Assembly (NCBI GenBank): GCA_022448365.1
Contig: JAKVCS010000005.1
Span: 186,001-250,000 of the forward strand
From: Saccharospirillaceae bacterium
GTDB lineage: Bacteria; Pseudomonadota; Gammaproteobacteria; Pseudomonadales; Oceanobacteraceae
DNA: 64,000 nt
Reading direction: 5' to 3'
Shown: in pieces, positions 1 through 8,095 of the stretch
Layout: each line of letters opens with the position of its first letter
Numbering within the stretch: the stretch's first letter is position 1
Made by a program: the position numbers and the translations under genes
The notes under the pieces: model-generated
Seen by the model: only the letters and a program-made list of their open reading frames with translations
Database searches by the model: none
What the model was told of the DNA's origin: nothing

Positions 1-1
1 C

Positions 2-1987
2 TCACAAGTTCAGGCTGAAGCGAATAATCAAATTACGCTGGATAATATCACCGTTGTCGGTGAGAAAACTGAGCGCACATTAAAAGACACTACGTCGTCA
101 GTATCTGTTATTGGCGAAGAAGAACTCAGCAGCATGGAACACATCAGTGTCAGCAGCGCTATTGCCGAGGTGCCAAACGTTGTGGTGCTATCGGGCTCCA
201 AACCTAACATCCGGGGTGTATCCGGTAATGGTTCCGCCACCGGCTTTAACTCCTTCACAGGGGGGGCCAAGGCGCGTGTTTCGCGGCTGGTCGATGGTGT
301 TGCCGAACCTTTTGTTGCCGACCTGACCGGCGATACCGGTTTGTGGGATGTTGAACAAATTGAAGTGTTCCGCGGACCGCAATCAACGAACAATGGACGC
401 AGCAGTATTGGTGGCAGTGTCTACATCAAAACTAACGACCCCACCTTCGACTGGGAAGGCAAGGCTCGTCTAGGTGTACGCAATCAGGATCAGTTAATCG
501 ATACTTCCGTTGTTGCATCCGGACCGATTATTGCCGATCAGCTGGCATTTCGTTTAGCAGCACAGCGTCTTGATGGCGATACCTACAACGATGGTGCCGA
601 GTTCGATACACACACTTCCCGCTTTGACCTGAACGAGCTTAAAAACCAGACACTGCGCGGCAAGTTGCTGTTGCAACCCGATGCAATCAGCGGTTTTTCT
701 GCGCTATTGAGCCACACCAGCACAGAAGAAGAAGGAGATGCCGGGCGTGAATACTTTATCGAAGATGACCTTTGGAACAAGTATGTTCCTCTGACTCAGC
801 GCTACATGGATACCGAGTCAGACACCACCAGCCTGAAGCTGGATTACAGCATTAATGATCATACTTCGATCGATTTATTAGCGGCCAAAACCGACTTCAG
901 CTGGGGCTTCAAAGAGTATAACGCCAGTCAGGCCAGCCAATCTGATGTCATCATGGAGCAGGACAACACCAGCATTGACAGCAAAATCCGTTATTACAAC
1001 CCGGAAAGCATGGTGAACGGATTTATCGGACTTGCCTACTCCAAGCAAGAGCAAGAGTTCAGCAGCGCCGGCGCATTCAATTACAACGGTGATGACGAAT
1101 CATCCTCTGCTGCGTTGTATTCCGAGATCAGCTTAGCGGCGACTGACAAGATTGAAATCACCGTTGGTGCTCGCCGCGAGCAGGATAAGCAAGAGCGGGT
1201 GTTCAGCATGAATGGCCAAACTGCCAAGCTGGATCGTGATAAGTCTATTATCCTGCCGAAACTGGTATTGCAGTACGAGGTCAGCACTGACACGGTAATC
1301 GCCCTCAGCAGTCGCAAAGGCTACAACCAGGGTGGTGGCGCTCTCGATTACCGTGCTGGCGAATATTACTACTTTGATGAAGAAAGCGTGATTGCACATG
1401 AAATCAGCAGCCGCAGTAGTCTGTTAGAGGGCAACCTGAATGTTCGAGCCAACCTGTTTTACAATAAATACGATGGCTACCAGGCAACCAATAGTCTGCG
1501 TCGTATTGCCAACGTAAACGAAGCAAAAACCTACGGTCTGGAGTTGGAAGCCAACTACCTGGTGAATGCCAACCTGCAACTGCGCAGCGGTGTTGGCCTG
1601 TTAGAAACCAAGATCGAGGATGCTGGCGATGAATATCCTGAGGTGGATGGTAATCGCCTTGATTCCGCTCCGGGCTTCAGTGCCAATATTGGTGCGCAAT
1701 ACTGGCTCACCCATGATCTGGATATCGATTTGTCTGCTCGTTACGTCGGTGAGTACTTCGGTGACATCAGCAACAGCAAAGAACGCACAGCCGGGGATTT
1801 TGTGATCGCCGGTCTCAAGCTTAATTACGACATCAATAATTGGCTGATCAGCGCTTTTGTCAGCAACTTGGCAAATAAAGAAGCGCGCACATCGCGTCAG
1901 CCAGCCAACCCGGCTCGCAATGACCCGGCTTACGCTTCGGTGATTGATCCACGTACTGTGGGTGCGTCAGTGACTTACAGTTTCTGA
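2..1987 (+). CDS. TonB-dependent outer-membrane receptor, 5' end outside window
   Basis: The reading frame is open from the first bases, so the signal peptide and true start lie upstream of the window. The visible N-terminus has a TonB-box/plug pattern (LDNITVVGEK, then SVSVIGEEEL), followed by plug motifs such as VEQIEVFRGPQS and GGSVYIKT. After that come about 500 residues of alternating polar and aromatic strands, ending in VTYSF with the terminal Phe typical of BamA-targeted beta-barrels. Such receptors import siderophores, vitamin B12, sugars or other large solutes using TonB-ExbBD energy. Nothing here fixes the substrate. The gene converges on mnmG and shares a terminator hairpin with it. 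Confidence 0.9.
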   Translation, partial: SQVQAEANNQITLDNITVVGEKTERTLKDTTSSVSVIGEEELSSMEHISVSSAIAEVPNVVVLSGSKPNIRGVSGNGSATGFNSFTGGAKARVSRLVDGVAEPFVADLTGDTGLWDVEQIEVFRGPQSTNNGRSSIGGSVYIKTNDPTFDWEGKARLGVRNQDQLIDTSVVASGPIIADQLAFRLAAQRLDGDTYNDGAEFDTHTSRFDLNELKNQTLRGKLLLQPDAISGFSALLSHTSTEEEGDAGREYFIEDDLWNKYVPLTQRYMDTESDTTSLKLDYSINDHTSIDLLAAKTDFSWGFKEYNASQASQSDVIMEQDNTSIDSKIRYYNPESMVNGFIGLAYSKQEQEFSSAGAFNYNGDDESSSAALYSEISLAATDKIEITVGARREQDKQERVFSMNGQTAKLDRDKSIILPKLVLQYEVSTDTVIALSSRKGYNQGGGALDYRAGEYYYFDEESVIAHEISSRSSLLEGNLNVRANLFYNKYDGYQATNSLRRIANVNEAKTYGLELEANYLVNANLQLRSGVGLLETKIEDAGDEYPEVDGNRLDSAPGFSANIGAQYWLTHDLDIDLSARYVGEYFGDISNSKERTAGDFVIAGLKLNYDINNWLISAFVSNLANKEARTSRQPANPARNDPAYASVIDPRTVGASVTYSF

Positions 1988-1995
1988 TACAAATA

Positions 1996-2022
1996 AAAAC
2001 GGCCGGGTTAACCGGCCGTTTT
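1996..2022. terminator. bidirectional intrinsic terminator between TonB receptor and mnmG
   Basis: The stem GGCCGG/CCGGCC (2001-2006 and 2012-2017, loop GTTAA) is extended by an AAAAC/GTTTT pairing on both sides. It therefore has a T-tract on either strand. It lies 9 bases after the receptor stop and 24 bases after the mnmG stop, so it can end both convergent transcripts. Confidence 0.8.
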
Positions 2023-2045
2023 ACATCAGATAAGAATTCTAGCGC

Positions 2046-3944
2046 TTAAGCAGTCATCTGATTGGCTAACTTGCGTTTCTTCAGGTGAATCAGAATCTGG
2101 CTGATCGCCGCCGGTGTAACACCGGAAATACGCGAAGCAACACCCAGAGTTTCTGGCTGCACCGTTTGCAGCTTCTGTTTTACTTCGTTGGATAAACCAC
2201 CAATGGCGTCGTATTCCAGATCGGTCGGCAACTTGGTGTTTTCGTAACGACGCAGTTGTTCGATTTCTTCCAGCTGACGGGCGATATAGCCGTCATATTT
2301 AGCCTGGATTTCCACCTGTTCAGCCACCTGAACATCAGCTACGGATTCGCCTTTCAGATTGGCGACCTGTGAATAATTCAGACCCGGGCGCTTTAACAGA
2401 TCGTGCAGATTATATTCACGGGCAATGGCCGCTTCGCCCATGTCTTCGAGTGTTTTCGCCTCGTCTGTACCAGCCTGAACCCAGGTGGTTTTAAGACGTT
2501 CGGCTTCGCGCTCGATGCCTTCTTTTTTGGCTGAAAAGGCGGCCCAGCGCGCATCGTCCACCAGTCCTAAATTACGACCCACTTCGGTCAGACGTAAGTC
2601 AGCGTTGTCCTCTCGCAACACCAGACGATACTCCGCTCGGCTGGTGAACATGCGGTATGGCTCCTTGGTGCCCATCGTGATCAGATCGTCGACCAGAACA
2701 CCAATGTAAGATTGATCTCGACGGGGAATCCAAGCGTCTTTTTCCAGCGCTCGTAATGCCGCGTTAGTACCAGCCAACAGACCCTGGGCACCGGCTTCTT
2801 CATAACCAGTGGTGCCGTTGATCTGGCCAGCGAAGAACAGGTTGTTTACAAACTTGGTTTCCAGGCTGTGCTTCAGATCCTGCGGATTAAAATAATCGTA
2901 CTCAATGGCGTAACCCGGACGAGTAATATGCGCGTTTTCGAAGCCTTTCATGCTGTGGATAAGATCCAGTTGCACATCAAATGGCAGCGAGGTGGAAATA
3001 CCGTTGGGGTATAGCTCGTTGCTGTTGAGACCCTCTGGCTCAACAAAGATCTGATGGCTGTCTTTATCGGCGAAACGCATCACCTTATCTTCAATCGATG
3101 GGCAATAACGCGGACCCACGCCTTCGATCACACCGGCGTACATGGGTGAACGATCAAGATTGTTACGAATAATGTCGTGGGTCTGCTCATTGGTGTGCGT
3201 GATATAGCAACTCACTTGCTCCGGGTGCTCTTCCACAGAACCCATAAAGGACATCACGGGCAGCGGCGTATCACCCGGTTGTTCCTGCATCACGGAAAAA
3301 TCGACACTGCGGCGATCGATACGTGCCGGTGTACCGGTTTTCAGACGACCGACGTTAAAGGGCATCTCACGCAGACGCTCAGCCAGAGCTATTGACGGTG
3401 GATCACCAGCACGACCACCTTTGTGGTTTTCCATACCGATGTGGATCAGTCCGCCCAGGAACGTCCCGGCGGTCAACACCACCGTGGTGGCGTGAATGCG
3501 CATATTCGTATTGGTCACCACACCACAAGCGGTCGAGCCGACGCCATCGCCCTGAACAATTAAGTCGTCACAAGAAGCCTGAAAGATATCCAGATTATCC
3601 TGATTCTCAACGATGGTACGAATGGCGGTGCGGTATAAGGCACGGTCAGCCTGGGCACGAGTCGCACGGACTGCTGGACCTTTGCGGCTGTTTAAAGTAC
3701 GAAACTGAATACCAGCCTGATCAGTAGCGCGCGCCATCGCGCCGCCCAGAGCATCAATCTCTTTCACCAGGTGGCTTTTACCAATACCACCAATCGCCGG
3801 GTTGCAAGACATCACGCCCACAGTATCGGTATTGTGGGTTAATAATAGCGTCTTACAGCCTGTACGGGCTGCTGCTAAAGCTGCCTCTGTACCTGCGTGT
3901 CCGCCACCAACCACAATCACATCGTACCGAACCGGATAATCCAC
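2046..3944 (-). CDS. mnmG: tRNA uridine-5-carboxymethylaminomethyl modification enzyme MnmG (GidA)
   Basis: This is the FAD-binding subunit that works with MnmE to install cmnm5 on the wobble uridine of several tRNAs. The protein is 632 residues, the normal length. Its N-terminus has the dinucleotide-binding motif [18 protein letters not shown], then the family blocks [23 protein letters not shown] and LKTGTPARI (the first of these split here as [12 protein letters not shown] and [11 protein letters not shown]). The C-terminal domain has [14 protein letters not shown] and [10 protein letters not shown]. In most gammaproteobacteria rsmG follows mnmG, and in Pseudomonas parAB follows that. Here a terminator and a convergent receptor gene follow, so rsmG-parAB must be elsewhere. 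The upstream region has DnaA boxes. Confidence 0.97.
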   Translation of the reverse strand: MDYPVRYDVIVVGGGHAGTEAALAAARTGCKTLLLTHNTDTVGVMSCNPAIGGIGKSHLVKEIDALGGAMARATDQAGIQFRTLNSRKGPAVRATRAQADRALYRTAIRTIVENQDNLDIFQASCDDLIVQGDGVGSTACGVVTNTNMRIHATTVVLTAGTFLGGLIHIGMENHKGGRAGDPPSIALAERLREMPFNVGRLKTGTPARIDRRSVDFSVMQEQPGDTPLPVMSFMGSVEEHPEQVSCYITHTNEQTHDIIRNNLDRSPMYAGVIEGVGPRYCPSIEDKVMRFADKDSHQIFVEPEGLNSNELYPNGISTSLPFDVQLDLIHSMKGFENAHITRPGYAIEYDYFNPQDLKHSLETKFVNNLFFAGQINGTTGYEEAGAQGLLAGTNAALRALEKDAWIPRRDQSYIGVLVDDLITMGTKEPYRMFTSRAEYRLVLREDNADLRLTEVGRNLGLVDDARWAAFSAKKEGIEREAERLKTTWVQAGTDEAKTLEDMGEAAIAREYNLHDLLKRPGLNYSQVANLKGESVADVQVAEQVEIQAKYDGYIARQLEEIEQLRRYENTKLPTDLEYDAIGGLSNEVKQKLQTVQPETLGVASRISGVTPAAISQILIHLKKRKLANQMTA

Positions 3945-4075
3945 AACTCACCTCAAATCTTATTGTTTGCACTCAGCATTCTGCAGTTTCAGCACCAGCT
4001 GAGCGAAAAGGGCGCGCATTATATCAGGAGTCCAATCAATAGGGCATAGCATTGAACAATTTTTAACCATCAAAC

Positions 4076-4295
4076 TTATACACGTTATCCACACCGGGTT
4101 TTTATCTGTGCTTATTTTTCCCCACAGATTGTTTCTATTCTTAACTTATATATAAAAAACATGGACTTAGATTGTTTATAAGTCTGTATACAATTGTAGA
4201 TAAGTTGCTATCCCCAACGCAAAGCATCACGTTATTCATAAAAAAACCCAGGCTTTGCCCGGGTTTTACGCTGAAAAAACACAAGGTTTTCCACA
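4076..4295. other. DnaA-box cluster with AT-rich repeats upstream of mnmG
   Basis: TTATACACG (4076-4084) abuts the consensus DnaA box TTATCCACA (4085-4093). A further box, TTTTCCACA, lies at 4287-4295. Between them is an AT-rich stretch (about 4111-4200) in which the octamer GATTGTTT occurs twice (4127-4134 and 4170-4177), resembling DNA-unwinding-element repeats. In enterics oriC lies beside mnmG, so this could be a secondary or ancestral origin element or a DnaA-titration/regulatory site. Gene orientation favours rpmH-dnaA as the main origin. Confidence 0.5.
4243..4267 (-). terminator. intrinsic terminator downstream of lipoprotein gene
   Basis: The hairpin AAAACCC-A-GGC / GCC-C-GGGTTTT has loop TTT and one A-C mismatch. 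On the minus strand it is followed by a T-rich run and lies about 44 bases past the stop of the lipoprotein gene that ends at 4311. Confidence 0.65.
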
Positions 4296-4310
4296 AATTT
4301 AACGATCCGT

Positions 4311-5171
4311 TTACGTCGTTGGGGTTGGTGCCGGGGTCTCACCCCCATCGGTCGGCGTATCACTGCTGTCATCGGAACCCGAAGACGGTGCAGTAAATTG
4401 CATAAATAACTGGTCGTCGCCTTTTTTCAGGTAAAACTCCAGCTCTTCATCTTTATTAACGGCGGCATATCCCGTCGCCGCAGTGGTATTAAAGCCTTTG
4501 CAATTTTTGCGCTCACGCAGTGCCACCCGATAGAGGGCGAAATCTTTATCAATAATGGTGATATCACCACTGAAAGTACAACCACCTCCGCTGTCACCCA
4601 GGGCAATGCCTTCAAATACTGATTTATTAGTAGCTTGCTGTATGTATAACTCAAAGCCAGTGGCGGTCCACTTTCCCTGCAACGACGAGAGCGATGAATT
4701 GTTGGGCCAGGTACCGTCATTAGTCAGCAGAACAGTACCATTTTGCTGCGAGCTACCAGCACCACTGCTGAAATCTCCCACCAGAGTGTCCGATTTTGCT
4801 GCAACGGTAGTGAGTAGCGGCGACATTTCGTAATCCACCGCGCTGCCACCCTCAGCGACAAATTGTTTGGCCGCCGTATCTTCTTCAGAAAAAGCGCGGC
4901 CGGCTAAGGTGAATTTGCCTTCCAGTGTGTTTGCGTCAAACGTCACGGTACCGGCGAAGCCGTTTTTTTCGTCGAAGCCATACACGTCACCATTAAAAAT
5001 CAGAAATCTTACCGCTCCTGCCTGATTAAACTGACCCGACCAGAAGCCGTTCAGGTCCTGAGTTTGGGAACTGATATTTTCGCCATCCTGATTGGTGACT
5101 GAATCTTTCTCATCATCTTCCGAAATGCAGGCGCTCAGCAATACAACAACGAATAGGGTTAGGTATTTCAC
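4311..5171 (-). CDS. hypothetical lipoprotein
   Basis: The product is 286 residues with a GTG start preceded by GGAG. The N-terminus MKYLTLFVVVLLSAC is a lipoprotein signal with lipobox LSAC (Cys15), so the mature protein should be acylated at SEC-exported Cys15. An acidic linker follows (EDDEKDSVTNQDGEN), then a Gly/Ser/Asp-rich beta-type body and a low-complexity Pro/Thr/Asp C-terminus ending in APTPTT. Two Cys (in GGGCTFSG and ERKNCKG) could form a disulfide. I do not recognise the domain. It lies between mnmG and mnmE, where Pseudomonas has little or nothing, and may follow the candidate small ORF at 5198-5443. Confidence 0.75.
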   Translation of the reverse strand: MKYLTLFVVVLLSACISEDDEKDSVTNQDGENISSQTQDLNGFWSGQFNQAGAVRFLIFNGDVYGFDEKNGFAGTVTFDANTLEGKFTLAGRAFSEEDTAAKQFVAEGGSAVDYEMSPLLTTVAAKSDTLVGDFSSGAGSSQQNGTVLLTNDGTWPNNSSLSSLQGKWTATGFELYIQQATNKSVFEGIALGDSGGGCTFSGDITIIDKDFALYRVALRERKNCKGFNTTAATGYAAVNKDEELEFYLKKGDDQLFMQFTAPSSGSDDSSDTPTDGGETPAPTPTT

Positions 5172-5197
5172 AGAAACTCCACTAAAAACATTACTCT

Positions 5198-5443
5198 CTA
5201 AAGATAGCTATCGGCCGTATTTTTGCTGGCGTTAGAAGCAAATTCATAACAACCGCCACTGTCATTCTCATCAGGTTTCACCGGGTGTAATCTACCCTGA
5301 GCGGTGCATACGGATTGATTGTTATCATCTGCCGGCCAGACTGAGCAAAACTGACAAGTGGTTCCGTGTTCACAAACGCCATCTGAGCAAGCCGTGAAAG
5401 AGTGAGACTGTCTCGCTACAACCTGTGCCAGATGTTCATTCAG
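5198..5443 (-). CDS. candidate Cys-rich small protein without a canonical start
   Basis: The minus-strand frame is open from an upstream stop near 5470 to TAG at 5198-5200. It has no ATG, GTG or TTG before the Cys-rich part; CTG at 5443 would give 81 residues starting (M)NEHLAQVVARQ. The product carries six Cys, four of them in a knuckle-like cluster (C-x4-C-x5-C-x2-C: ACSDGVCEHGTTCQFC), followed by VCTAQG and GGCYEF. It ends 27 bases before the lipoprotein start, so the two could be co-transcribed. An open frame this long can occur by chance, and the missing start weakens the case. The composition looks protein-like, but I do not recognise the family. Confidence 0.3.
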   Translation of the reverse strand: MNEHLAQVVARQSHSFTACSDGVCEHGTTCQFCSVWPADDNNQSVCTAQGRLHPVKPDENDSGGCYEFASNASKNTADSYL

Positions 5444-5484
5444 TACTAAGGTATTTAAACAACGTTAACCAGTGGACAGAAACC

Positions 5485-6327
5485 ATGAGCAGCCGCGCCC
5501 AACAGATCAGTCGTAATATGGAAATCCCGGGTCGTAAGATGCATTTCGAATTCGATCTGAAACAACTGCCACGCTACTGGTACGACAACAACGCCTTTAA
5601 AAGTACCTATATGAATGCGCTGTCTTGCCTGTTTCCGGAGGGTGAGCGGATGTTTATCGATGCGGTGCGTGATAACAAAGATAAGGTCTCCGATCCGAAA
5701 TTACTTGAGCAGATCAAAGGGTTTATCAAACAGGAAGCGATTCACGGCCACGAGCATCACCTGTTTAACGAATACCTCGATAGTATGGGTTACCCGGCGT
5801 CAAAAATTGAAGCATTTGAAAAGAAAGAAAAGCGCCTGATGCGGAAGTGGGTTCCTGCCATTGATCGTTTGGCCCTGACCTGCGCAGTTGAGCACTTTAC
5901 AGCGATCATGGCGCATGACCTGCTGCAGCACCCGGAACGCTCAGACGGTGTGGATGAAAACTTTAAACAGCTGTGGCGCTGGCATGCGATTGAAGAAACC
6001 GAGCACAAAGCGGTTGCCTTTGATGTTTATCTGGCCGTTGGTGGTGGCTATTTACGTCGTATGTTAGCTATGGTCGTGGTGACCATTATGTTCTGCCTGC
6101 GCGCCAGCATCGTCCAGGGGATATTTTTATGGAAAGACGGAAAACTGTTCTCACCATCAACCTGGATTGATGGCTTTAAATTTTACTTTGGCAAAGACGG
6201 ACTCACCCGCAGTATTTTTAAGAACTATCTTGACTACTATCGTACCGATTTCCATCCATGGGATCACGATAACCGCGAATACCTGGAAAGCTGGATTGAA
6301 GAAGCCCAGTCCTACAAAGCGGTTTAA
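5485..6327 (+). CDS. predicted metal-dependent hydrolase (PF10118/COG3687 type)
   Basis: The product is 280 residues from ATG 5485; a GTG at 5425 would add 20 poorly supported residues. The helical body has the Glu/His pattern of this ferritin-like family: FIKQEAIHGHEHHLFNEYL, then LTCAVEHFTAIMAHDLL, then WHAIEETEHKAVAFDVY. These supply E/H ligands for a presumed di-metal site. A hydrophobic stretch (RRMLAMVVVTIMFCLRASIV) suggests membrane contact. Members of this family are common in Oceanospirillales and Pseudomonas, but substrate and reaction are not established. It is flanked downstream by a terminator shared with convergent mnmE. Confidence 0.8.
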   Translation: MSSRAQQISRNMEIPGRKMHFEFDLKQLPRYWYDNNAFKSTYMNALSCLFPEGERMFIDAVRDNKDKVSDPKLLEQIKGFIKQEAIHGHEHHLFNEYLDSMGYPASKIEAFEKKEKRLMRKWVPAIDRLALTCAVEHFTAIMAHDLLQHPERSDGVDENFKQLWRWHAIEETEHKAVAFDVYLAVGGGYLRRMLAMVVVTIMFCLRASIVQGIFLWKDGKLFSPSTWIDGFKFYFGKDGLTRSIFKNYLDYYRTDFHPWDHDNREYLESWIEEAQSYKAV

Positions 6328-6359
6328 TGTTCTCTCAGAAATAATCATCGGAACGAATC

Positions 6360-6386
6360 AAAACGGGGCTGAGTGCCCCGTTTTTA
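6360..6386. terminator. bidirectional terminator between hydrolase and mnmE
   Basis: The stem ACGGGGC / GCCCCGT with loop TGAGT is flanked by AAA on the left and TTTTT on the right. It lies between two convergent genes, 33 bases past the hydrolase stop and 30 past the mnmE stop. Confidence 0.8.
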
Positions 6387-6415
6387 CTGCATATCGGAGT
6401 AGTTTCAGCAGTGGG

Positions 6416-7813
6416 TTATTTACCGATACAGAAGCTACCGAAGATCTCGCCCAACAAATCGTCCGCGGTGAATTCACCCGTGATTTCATTCAGTGCGTGT
6501 TGCGCCATACGCAGGTCTTCCGCCAGTAATTCACCTGCGGCCATACCTTCCAACTGCTGACGACCAAAATCCAACGCTTCCTGAGCACGATTCAGCGCAT
6601 CAATATGACGACGACGAGCCAGGAAGCCACCTTCTGAAGCGGCTTCAAAACCCATCACATCTTTCAGGTGTTGTCTCAGGTCATCAACGCCCTGATTATG
6701 TTTGGCTGACAGTGTGATTGTCGCGAAATTCCCCGTTGTGGATAACCCCATGCTTTCTTCTGAAATATCCGCCTTATTACGGATCACGGTGAGGCGACCA
6801 GACGCCAGCAAAGAATCGGTTTCAGAGGCCAATCCTTGCTCATCGTAGAGAGCATGTAACAGGGCTTCCGGGTCCGTTTCAGTGGTGGTCGAATCGATCA
6901 TCAGCAACACCCGATCAGCCTGCTCGATTTCCGCCCAGGCACGCTGAATTCCGATACGTTCCACTTCGTCCGGTGCATCGCGCAAACCCGCGGTATCTAT
7001 GATGTGCAGCGGCATGCCGTCGATGTGAATATGCTCCTTGAGGACATCACGGGTGGTACCGGCAATATCAGTGACAATCGCTCGTTCCTGACCCGCTAAG
7101 GCGTTGAGTAGTGAGGACTTACCAGCGTTCGGGCGCCCGGCAATCACAACGTTCATTCCTTCGCGCAATAATGCCCCTTGATTAGCCTCCTGCAGTACGG
7201 ATTTTAATTCACCGTCGACTGTGGATAACATCGTGGAAACTTTACCATCGGAGAGGAAATCAATCTCCTCTTCCGGAAAGTCGATGGCTGCCTCAACATA
7301 CATACGCAAATGGATTAACTGATCAAGCAGGCTGTGTACTTTTTTCGAGAATTCACCCTGCATCGAACGCAGCGCGCAACGGGCGGCTTGCTCAGACGCT
7401 GAATCAATCAGATCAGCAATGGCTTCGGCCTGGGCAAGATCCATTTTGTCATTGAGGAAGGCGCGCTCAGAGAACTCACCGGGACGCGCCAGACGACAAC
7501 CCAGCGCCACGACTTCTTTTAAAAGCAAATCCAGTACCACAGGGCCACCGTGACCCTGAAGCTCAAGCACATCCTCACCGGTAAACGAGTTCGGATTGGG
7601 AAAATACAAGGCGATACCTTCATCCAGCACCGTACCATCAGCCGCGGTAAATGAGCCATAGTGGGCATACCGTGGCTTAGGCGGGAAGCCGAGGATCTTT
7701 TCCGCCACCGTTAGTGCTAGCTCACCGGATACACGAATAATACCCACACCTCCACGCCCGGGAGCGGTAGCAACAGCGGTGATGGTGTCCTGGTGAATGG
7801 CATGTTCTGACAT
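6416..7813 (-). CDS. mnmE: tRNA modification GTPase MnmE (TrmE)
   Basis: This is a GTPase and folate-binding partner of MnmG in wobble-uridine modification. It is 465 residues. The N-terminal formyl-THF-binding domain starts [21 protein letters not shown]. The central helical domain carries an inserted G domain with G1 GRPNAGKSS (226-234), the G2 loop DIAGTTRD and G3 DTAGLRD; the G4 NKAD motif appears as RNKADIS. The C-terminus FCIGK contains the conserved catalytic Cys. The gene is last in the yidC direction but is separated from yidC by about 280 bases holding a strong hairpin element, so it probably has its own promoter. Confidence 0.97.
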   Translation of the reverse strand: MSEHAIHQDTITAVATAPGRGGVGIIRVSGELALTVAEKILGFPPKPRYAHYGSFTAADGTVLDEGIALYFPNPNSFTGEDVLELQGHGGPVVLDLLLKEVVALGCRLARPGEFSERAFLNDKMDLAQAEAIADLIDSASEQAARCALRSMQGEFSKKVHSLLDQLIHLRMYVEAAIDFPEEEIDFLSDGKVSTMLSTVDGELKSVLQEANQGALLREGMNVVIAGRPNAGKSSLLNALAGQERAIVTDIAGTTRDVLKEHIHIDGMPLHIIDTAGLRDAPDEVERIGIQRAWAEIEQADRVLLMIDSTTTETDPEALLHALYDEQGLASETDSLLASGRLTVIRNKADISEESMGLSTTGNFATITLSAKHNQGVDDLRQHLKDVMGFEAASEGGFLARRRHIDALNRAQEALDFGRQQLEGMAAGELLAEDLRMAQHALNEITGEFTADDLLGEIFGSFCIGK

Positions 7814-7956
7814 AAAAATTCGCTTTAAGTGTGCTGGTTTTGTCTGAATGACCCTCTATCGCAGAGAGGCGATAACCGGGCTTACATGGACGTATTAACA
7901 GCGTGCCGAGGGTCGGGTGAATGGCTAGGCACTCTACTATTGAGGTGCTTGTTCTG

Positions 7957-8076
7957 CAAAAGAAAAACCCCAGCAGGTTAGTTCAGCACACAACACGCCT
8001 GACAGACTTCCCTGTAGGCTTTCAAATAGCGTCCGTGCTATTTAATGTCGTGCAGCTAAAACACCCTGCTGGGGTT
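7957..8076 (-). ncRNA. candidate structured RNA or elaborate terminator downstream of yidC
   Basis: On the minus strand the element begins 20 bases after the yidC stop. A perfect 12-bp closing stem (AACCCCAGCAGG, plus coordinates 8065-8076 with 7966-7977) encloses a second helix GCACGACA/UGUUGUGU (with G-U pairs), then two hairpins: AAAUAGC/GCUAUUU with loop ACGGAC, and GCCU-ACAG/CUGU-C-AGGC. This is a three-way junction of about 111 nt. It is followed by U-rich sequence (UUUUUCUUUU), as for an intrinsic terminator. I do not recognise the family. It could be a 3'-UTR-derived small RNA, a cis-regulator of mnmE, or just an unusually long terminator. Confidence 0.5.
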
Positions 8077-8095
8077 CTTCAGAGCTTGAGCAGAT

